From the NCBI RefSeq assembly GCF_900167945.1, contig NZ_FUZA01000005.1, positions 391,816-455,815 on the forward strand: DNA of 64,000 nt. The letters run 5' to 3'. The number at the start of each line of letters is the position of its first letter. Position 1 is the first letter of the stretch. This document shows, in pieces, positions 59,475 through 64,000 of this stretch. A model generated the notes under the pieces. That model saw only the letters and a program-made list of their open reading frames with translations, searched no databases and had not been told where the DNA came from. The translations under genes and the position numbers were made by a program. The stretch comes from Dyadobacter psychrophilus (lineage in GTDB: Bacteria; Bacteroidota; Bacteroidia; Cytophagales; Spirosomataceae).

Positions 59475-61048
59475 TGTGACGGCTCCTCCTTAATATAGCC
59501 ATTCTTTTCCAAAAATCCCTTCCAGTCGTCCATCAGAAAATTCTTGAATACGCGCGGGAATTTGTGCTGACCGCCCATTTTGCCTTTGGAATTCATCCAG
59601 TCATAAAAAGCTTTGTTTGGCAAAACCGTTACAAATACTTCCTTTAACGCGTGACGCCTTTCAACAGCGTAATCATCGTTCAGTTCTGCAAGTTTGGCAT
59701 CCAGCCTTGTTTTCAGCTCTTCTGCATTTACGTCCGTTTCTTCCACACCCACATACCAGTGATGTGCGAACATGGAACCGTACTCAATGCCGCAGACCGT
59801 GAATTCTTTCACCGTTAACCCCATCTCATCAGAAACCAGGTCCACCGCCTTGTTCATATTATCAACCGAAAGGTGTTCACCACACAGACTTAAATAATGC
59901 TTCGTGCGGCCGGTAATAACGATTTCACCTTTGGATTTATCAACAAACTTCACCGTGTCCCCAATCAGATAACGCCACGACCCGGCGCAGGTCGACAGCA
60001 GCAATGCGTATTCCTTTCCTTCTTCCACCTGATCGACCATCAGTGTCTCAGGATCGGGCAGTAATGTGCCTTCGGAATCAAAATTCTTTTCATTAAAGGG
60101 GATAAATTCAAAGAAAATGCCGTTGTCACAAACCAGCTCCATGCCTTGTGCCCCGGGGCGGGTTTGGTAGGCGATAAATCCTTCGGAAGCGAGGTAAGTG
60201 TTAATGTAGATCAGCGGCCGCGCAAGCAGTTTTTCAAAACCTTTTCTGTAAGGCTCAAAAGAAACACCGCCGTGCGCAAAAACCTGCAAATTGGGCCAGA
60301 TATCGTGAATGCTGTTCACCTTATAATGCGCAATGATCTTCTCCATAAGAAGCTGGATCCACGCAGGAACGCCCACTATGAATCCAATGTCCCATTCGTG
60401 CGCCTGCTTGGTGATCTCTTCCAGTTTCAATCCCCAATCTTTTTGCGCCGCGATCTTTTCACCCGGTTTGTAATAGGGCCTGAACCAATAGGGGATTTGC
60501 TTAGCCGTAATGCCGCTCAGATCGCCTTCAAAATGTTTGTCCTGATTATTCAGATTTGTACTGCCGCCGAGCATCAGGAAGCCCTTTTCGTAGAGATCAT
60601 TGGGAAGGTCCTTGTAATGTCCGAGCGAAAGAATCTGCCGGATGCTGGTCTTTTGGATCGCACGCGACATGGCCTTGGTCACCGGAATGTGCTTGGTAGC
60701 AGCCTCGGAAGTGCCAGAACTTAATGCATAGTATTTGATCTGGCCAGGCCAGCAAATGTCTTTTTCTCCTTCAAGCGAACGATGCCACCACTCGTTGAAA
60801 ATCTTGTTATAGTCGTAAACAGGGACAGTTTTCTTGTATAATTCGTAGTAAGCACCCTTCTCATTGAACAAGATCGAGGAAAGCAGATCGTCGAAATTGT
60901 ATTTTTCTCCAAACTCGGTATAGCGCGCTTTGGCAAGCAGTTTCGCCAGCGTCTTTTTTTGCTGAATGTGAAGACTTGCTTTTCTGCGGTTAGCAACGAT
61001 GTTGCTGATATGAATTCCTTTTTTTAATAAACTCCCTACTAATGCCAT
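59471..61048 (-). CDS. GH3-family acyl-adenylating amide synthetase
   Basis: A 525-residue GH3 (plant auxin-responsive promoter) family protein. In plants these enzymes adenylate a carboxylic acid and transfer it to an amino acid. Signatures include the ATP motif YYALSSGTSEAATKHIPVT, INTYLASEGFIAYQ and LLSTCAGSWRYLIGDTVKF, and a C-terminal swivel with HYLSLCGEHLSVDNM. The protein has the full two-domain size. Bacterial members have no well-defined substrate. It lies 15 bases downstream of surE on the same strand. Confidence 0.93.
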   Translation of the reverse strand: MALVGSLLKKGIHISNIVANRRKASLHIQQKKTLAKLLAKARYTEFGEKYNFDDLLSSILFNEKGAYYELYKKTVPVYDYNKIFNEWWHRSLEGEKDICWPGQIKYYALSSGTSEAATKHIPVTKAMSRAIQKTSIRQILSLGHYKDLPNDLYEKGFLMLGGSTNLNNQDKHFEGDLSGITAKQIPYWFRPYYKPGEKIAAQKDWGLKLEEITKQAHEWDIGFIVGVPAWIQLLMEKIIAHYKVNSIHDIWPNLQVFAHGGVSFEPYRKGFEKLLARPLIYINTYLASEGFIAYQTRPGAQGMELVCDNGIFFEFIPFNEKNFDSEGTLLPDPETLMVDQVEEGKEYALLLSTCAGSWRYLIGDTVKFVDKSKGEIVITGRTKHYLSLCGEHLSVDNMNKAVDLVSDEMGLTVKEFTVCGIEYGSMFAHHWYVGVEETDVNAEELKTRLDAKLAELNDDYAVERRHALKEVFVTVLPNKAFYDWMNSKGKMGGQHKFPRVFKNFLMDDWKGFLEKNGYIKEEPSH

Positions 61049-61063
61049 AGCTGAATTTTAAAA

Positions 61064-61831
61064 TTATAAATCCCAGGTCGAAAGCTGCTTTACTGCCTCA
61101 TACGCTGTCAGATCATATTGACACGGGACAACAGAAATATAATTGTTATCCAGCGCCCAGACATCGGTATCTTCTTTTTCAGTATCAAAATTGATGAATT
61201 CTCCCGCCATCCACAGGTAACCTCTTCCGTTCGGATCGACGCGATAGTCGAACTTTTCCTGCCATTTGGCGTGTGCCTGTCTGCAAACTTTAACGCCCTT
61301 CAAAGGCAAATCAGTCTTCTCCGGAATGTTAACATTTAATGCAATGCCGTTTGGTATGCCGTTTTTGAGCGCTTCTTCGGTAATAGACTTGATAAATGGA
61401 ATTGCGTGATCGAAATCGGCGTCTTCTCTGTAATCTGTCAACGAAAATCCAATCGCCGGGATGCCTTCAATGGCAGCTTCGATGGCAGCCGACATGGTCC
61501 CGGAATATAGGACGCTGATGGAACTGTTGCTTCCGTGGTTAATGCCGCTCACAACCAGGTCCGGTTTGCGATCTTGTAAAACATAATTTTTAGCCAGTTT
61601 TACGCAATCAGCAGGCGTTCCTGAACATTCATATTCAACAACTCCTTCAAAAATATGTGTGGAATAAAGTCTTAACGGTTCTCCTATGGTAATCGCGTGT
61701 CCCATTCCGGATTGCGGGCTGTTCGGCGCTACAACAATCACTTCTCCAATGGTTTGCATCACTTCTACCAGTGTCCGGATCCCTTTGGATGTGATTCCGT
61801 CGTCATTAGTAACTAAAATAAGGGGTTTCAT
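61064..61831 (-). CDS. surE: 5'/3'-nucleotidase SurE
   Basis: A 255-residue SurE phosphatase acting on nucleoside monophosphates with a divalent metal. The metal site is in LVTNDDGITSKGI (aspartates) and the SGINHGSNSS motif supplies the second half. GTPADCVKLA and PQSGMGHAITI are further family landmarks. The length is standard. It is probably the first gene of a surE-GH3 unit, so the pairing of a nucleotidase with an acyl-adenylating enzyme might reflect AMP handling, but that is speculative. Confidence 0.94.
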   Translation of the reverse strand: MKPLILVTNDDGITSKGIRTLVEVMQTIGEVIVVAPNSPQSGMGHAITIGEPLRLYSTHIFEGVVEYECSGTPADCVKLAKNYVLQDRKPDLVVSGINHGSNSSISVLYSGTMSAAIEAAIEGIPAIGFSLTDYREDADFDHAIPFIKSITEEALKNGIPNGIALNVNIPEKTDLPLKGVKVCRQAHAKWQEKFDYRVDPNGRGYLWMAGEFINFDTEKEDTDVWALDNNYISVVPCQYDLTAYEAVKQLSTWDL

Positions 61832-61954
61832 ATAATTCTACTTATCAGCATGCCTTTTTGGAGGGGCCATTCCCCTGGCCAGCCGATGAAGCTATGTGGT
61901 TTTTAGGTTGAAAAAAGATTTATTTGCAACAGTAAAACGCCAAAAATAAGCATT

Positions 61955-62452
61955 ATGCCATCATTCTCAATCAAGCATGCAACAGTAGCGGACATTCCCG
62001 CGATCATTGCGATCCAGGAAAAAACCTGGGAACCCACTTATGGTGACATACTTACCAAAGAGCAGATCGACTTTATGTTTGAAAAAATATATTCTCCAGA
62101 ATCTCTTTTACGTCAGTTTACCGTTGAGCAGCACTACTTCCTGATTCTAATGAATGGCAATAAGCCAGAAGGCTTTGCATCCTTCTCCGGGGAAGGGCCG
62201 GAAAAGTTTAAGTTACACAAAATATATGTACTTCCTTCAACGCAGGGCACAGGAGCGGGGAAATATCTGCTGGCCGAAACGGAAAAATACGTAAAATCAA
62301 TTGGGGGGAAAAAATTGATTTTAAATGTCAATCGATACAATAAAGCGAAGGGCTTTTATGAGAAAATGGGCTTTGTCGTTACCGGCGAGGAAGACATCCC
62401 GATCGGCCCTTACTGGATGAACGATTATATCCTGGAAAAGGAACTGAACTGA
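61955..62452 (+). CDS. GNAT-family N-acetyltransferase
   Basis: A 165-residue GNAT acetyltransferase. The acetyl-CoA pyrophosphate loop is visible as LPSTQGTGAGKYLLAETEKY (motif A, Q/R-x-x-G-x-A type), preceded by FKLHKIYV and followed by LILNVNRYNKAKGFYEKMGF. It acetylates an amine substrate that cannot be identified. It is convergent with trhO, with the stops one base apart. Confidence 0.9.
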   Translation: MPSFSIKHATVADIPAIIAIQEKTWEPTYGDILTKEQIDFMFEKIYSPESLLRQFTVEQHYFLILMNGNKPEGFASFSGEGPEKFKLHKIYVLPSTQGTGAGKYLLAETEKYVKSIGGKKLILNVNRYNKAKGFYEKMGFVVTGEEDIPIGPYWMNDYILEKELN

Positions 62453-62453
62453 C

Positions 62454-63443
62454 TTATTGAGCCGGTTCAGTTCTTTGCGCCAGTTTCATTTTCTTAATAT
62501 TCTTTTTCTGACTTTTCAGGCCCTGTAATGGGTGGTAATGGTTGCTGTTGCTTACATAATAACCGGTTCCGTCATAGGTGCGCTTGTCCGGATGGGCCTT
62601 GCATTCTGGTGAACACGCGCCCTCCATTTCCTCTCCGCATTTGTGACAAACCGGCACGTGCGTGTTGCATTCTGCATTCGCGCAGTTGATCATGCGGTCG
62701 CACGGTTCGTCGCAGATGTAACAACGGGAAATAACGGTCGGATTGATTTTATTTACTTCAACGGCAATGCGGTTGTCGAAAACATAGCATTTGCCATCGA
62801 AATTCTCACCGCCTTCTTCCAGCCCGTAACGGATAATGCCGCCGTGCAGCTGATACACATCCTGGAAGCCCTGTTCTAGCAGATAAGCGCTTGCTTTTTC
62901 GCATTTTATGCCTCCCGTGCAATAGGTTACGATCTTTTTGTCCTTCAAATGCTCAATCTCGTGAATGTGATCGGGCAACTCGCGCAGGTTGTGCATGTCA
63001 AATGTGATCGCGCCTTTGAATTTGCCCAATTCATGCTCATAATCAGAACGCATATCGACCAGCACAACATTTGGATCATTTATAATCTGCTTAAATTCAG
63101 CGGGTTCTAAATGCTTTCCGGTGCGAACCAGCGGATCGACGCCCAAATCCGAGTTTACGATCTCATCCTTAACCCGCACGTGCAGTTTTTGAAAAGCAAT
63201 TTTGTCATGCTCTTCCACTTTGAACTGAACATCTTTAAACCGGCTGTCGGAACGCACATAGTTCATATATGCTTCGCAGTCTTCCGGCGTGCCCGAAACG
63301 GTTCCGTTCAGACCTTCCGGCGCAATGATAATCCTGCCCAAAAGATTGTGCTGAACGCAGAACAAATGATGCTCATCGCGATACGTTTCCGTGTCCTCGA
63401 TGGGCGCATAGTAATAATATAAAATTACCTTGAAAGGCTTCAT
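62454..63443 (-). CDS. trhO: tRNA uridine-34 hydroxylase TrhO (YceA)
   Basis: A 329-residue rhodanese-related enzyme that hydroxylates uridine 34 of tRNA, the step before cmo5U formation. The N-terminal ferredoxin-like part contains LLGRIIIAPEGLNGTVSG. The rhodanese domain carries the active cysteine in IVTYCTGGIKCEKASAYLL. The C-terminal zinc-binding region has cysteine pairs in CYICDEPC, INCANAEC, CHKCGEEM and ACSPEC, as in YceA. The ATG at 63443 (MKPFKVILYYYYAP) is chosen over a longer frame from 63491. Confidence 0.93.
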   Translation of the reverse strand: MKPFKVILYYYYAPIEDTETYRDEHHLFCVQHNLLGRIIIAPEGLNGTVSGTPEDCEAYMNYVRSDSRFKDVQFKVEEHDKIAFQKLHVRVKDEIVNSDLGVDPLVRTGKHLEPAEFKQIINDPNVVLVDMRSDYEHELGKFKGAITFDMHNLRELPDHIHEIEHLKDKKIVTYCTGGIKCEKASAYLLEQGFQDVYQLHGGIIRYGLEEGGENFDGKCYVFDNRIAVEVNKINPTVISRCYICDEPCDRMINCANAECNTHVPVCHKCGEEMEGACSPECKAHPDKRTYDGTGYYVSNSNHYHPLQGLKSQKKNIKKMKLAQRTEPAQ

Positions 63444-63516
63444 TATTGCATTTATTTGATGTATTCCAACAGAGAAAAGAAGATCTTCCACGCAGTTCCC
63501 TCCTCCAAATCAGCTG

Positions 63517-63524
63517 CAAATATA
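63517..63524 (-). promoter_or_regulatory. -7 box for trhO
   Basis: On the minus strand this reads TATATTTG, an exact TAnnTTTG match, 73 bases upstream of the trhO ATG. No TTG is at the right spacing. Confidence 0.4.
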
Positions 63525-63642
63525 CGAAGAAACGCACTTTAACGAAAATCCGAGAATTGGACTTTGTGAACAGCAAACTATTAAAATGATTTCTATATTT
63601 TTACCCCACTCAACGCATTCCTAATCATTACATTTTCACATT

Positions 63643-64000
63643 ATGCACATCGCGATCATCGGCAACATCGGTGCCGGCAAGACAACATTGACCCAGATGC
63701 TGGGGGAATATTTCAAATGGGACGTGATGTACGAAGCAGTGGAAGGGAATCCGTATCTGGCTGATTTTTATCAGGATATGGACCGCTGGGCCTTTAATCT
63801 GCAAATTTATTTTCTCAATAACCGGTTTGCACAGGTCCAGAAGATCCGCGAAACAACTTACGCCACCATCATTCAGGACAGGACCATTTATGAGGACGCT
63901 TTCATTTTTGCAAGGAACCTTCATGAGTCGGGCGTAATGACGGAGCGTGATTACCAGACTTACCTTTTGCTTTTCGAATCCATCATCCGGACCGTCTCAC
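63643..64000 (+). CDS. Deoxynucleoside kinase, 3' end outside window
   Basis: The first 119 residues of a deoxynucleoside kinase of the dGK/dCK/dAK family, which phosphorylates salvaged deoxynucleosides. The ATP-binding P-loop is IIGNIGAGKTTLTQML at the N-terminus. WAFNLQIYFLNNRF is the typical helix, and QDRTIYEDAFIFA contains the conserved DRT/DRS-type motif. The ATG at 63643 is clear. The gene runs off the right edge, so the lid region and C-terminus are not seen. Confidence 0.92.
   Translation, partial: MHIAIIGNIGAGKTTLTQMLGEYFKWDVMYEAVEGNPYLADFYQDMDRWAFNLQIYFLNNRFAQVQKIRETTYATIIQDRTIYEDAFIFARNLHESGVMTERDYQTYLLLFESIIRTVS

Noticed and set aside
60146..60724. 192-codon plus-strand ORF inside the GH3 gene
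   Set aside because: Antisense to a well-supported GH3 reading frame.
1..64000. CRISPR arrays, tRNA or rRNA genes, prophage, insertion sequences
   Set aside because: No regularly spaced repeats, cloverleaf sequences, ribosomal RNA segments, integrase or transposase reading frames were seen.

Overview
The window reads as chromosomal DNA of a Bacteroidota bacterium, most likely Cytophagales and probably close to Dyadobacter or another Spirosomataceae genus. The genus is inference. The evidence is a gliding-motility GldC protein, a long IspG with a large insertion, type III and type II glutamine synthetases side by side, DUF4197, DUF4159 and DUF6728 proteins, Shine-Dalgarno-poor starts, and repeated matches to the Bacteroidota promoter TTG-N19-TAnnTTTG. 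I saw no rRNA, tRNA, CRISPR array, prophage or intact insertion sequence.

Layout. 1-9.3 kb: the 5' part of an RND/MMPL exporter, a methyltransferase, a TPR histidine kinase, 3-methyladenine glycosylase, YicC, PdxA and a 2-hydroxyacid dehydrogenase. 9.4-12.5 kb: a trpS-PAP2-prs-ctc (L25) operon. 12.5-13.1 kb: a toxin-antitoxin pair whose RelE-like toxin is frameshifted. 13.2-18.7 kb: DUF2461, dnaE, trxA and an intact hicAB module with a promoter overlapped by a palindrome. 18.7-27 kb: a same-strand run holding an aldose-epimerase-like protein, a class III aminotransferase, a cryptic ATP-grasp-like protein, a class I glutamine amidotransferase, a GCS2 carboxylate-amine ligase, a second ATP-grasp ligase with a Lys/Ala/Pro tail, and an esterase, with a second esterase divergent. 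27-28.5 kb: acyl-CoA reductase divergent from a ferredoxin.

28.8-38.8 kb is a nitrogen region: outer-membrane porin and ammonium transporter, then (after mtaB and an LTA-synthase-like protein) GSIII, an acidic protein and a convergent GSII. 39.2-48.2 kb: rsmE, DUF4159, a fatty-acid desaturase, a two-component system co-transcribed with an acyltransferase E2 and a nucleotidase, cinA, DUF4197 and gldC. 48.2-54.8 kb: intergenic repeats, MmcQ, a small membrane protein, ispG, then a sugar module (GHMP kinase, MFS sugar permease, GH109-like oxidoreductase-fold hydrolase). 55-64 kb: queD-folE, a Tat-exported TIM-barrel protein, a CDF transporter, NUDIX, LysE, GH3, SurE, GNAT, TrhO and the start of a deoxynucleoside kinase.

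The best candidate for an undescribed system is the amidoligase-type cluster at 20.85-26.96 kb. Five same-strand genes follow one good promoter and combine two ATP-grasp-type ligases, a GCS2 ligase, a glutaminase-type amidotransferase and an esterase. That combination suggests synthesis or tailoring of a small amide- or peptide-linked metabolite. The product cannot be named from sequence.
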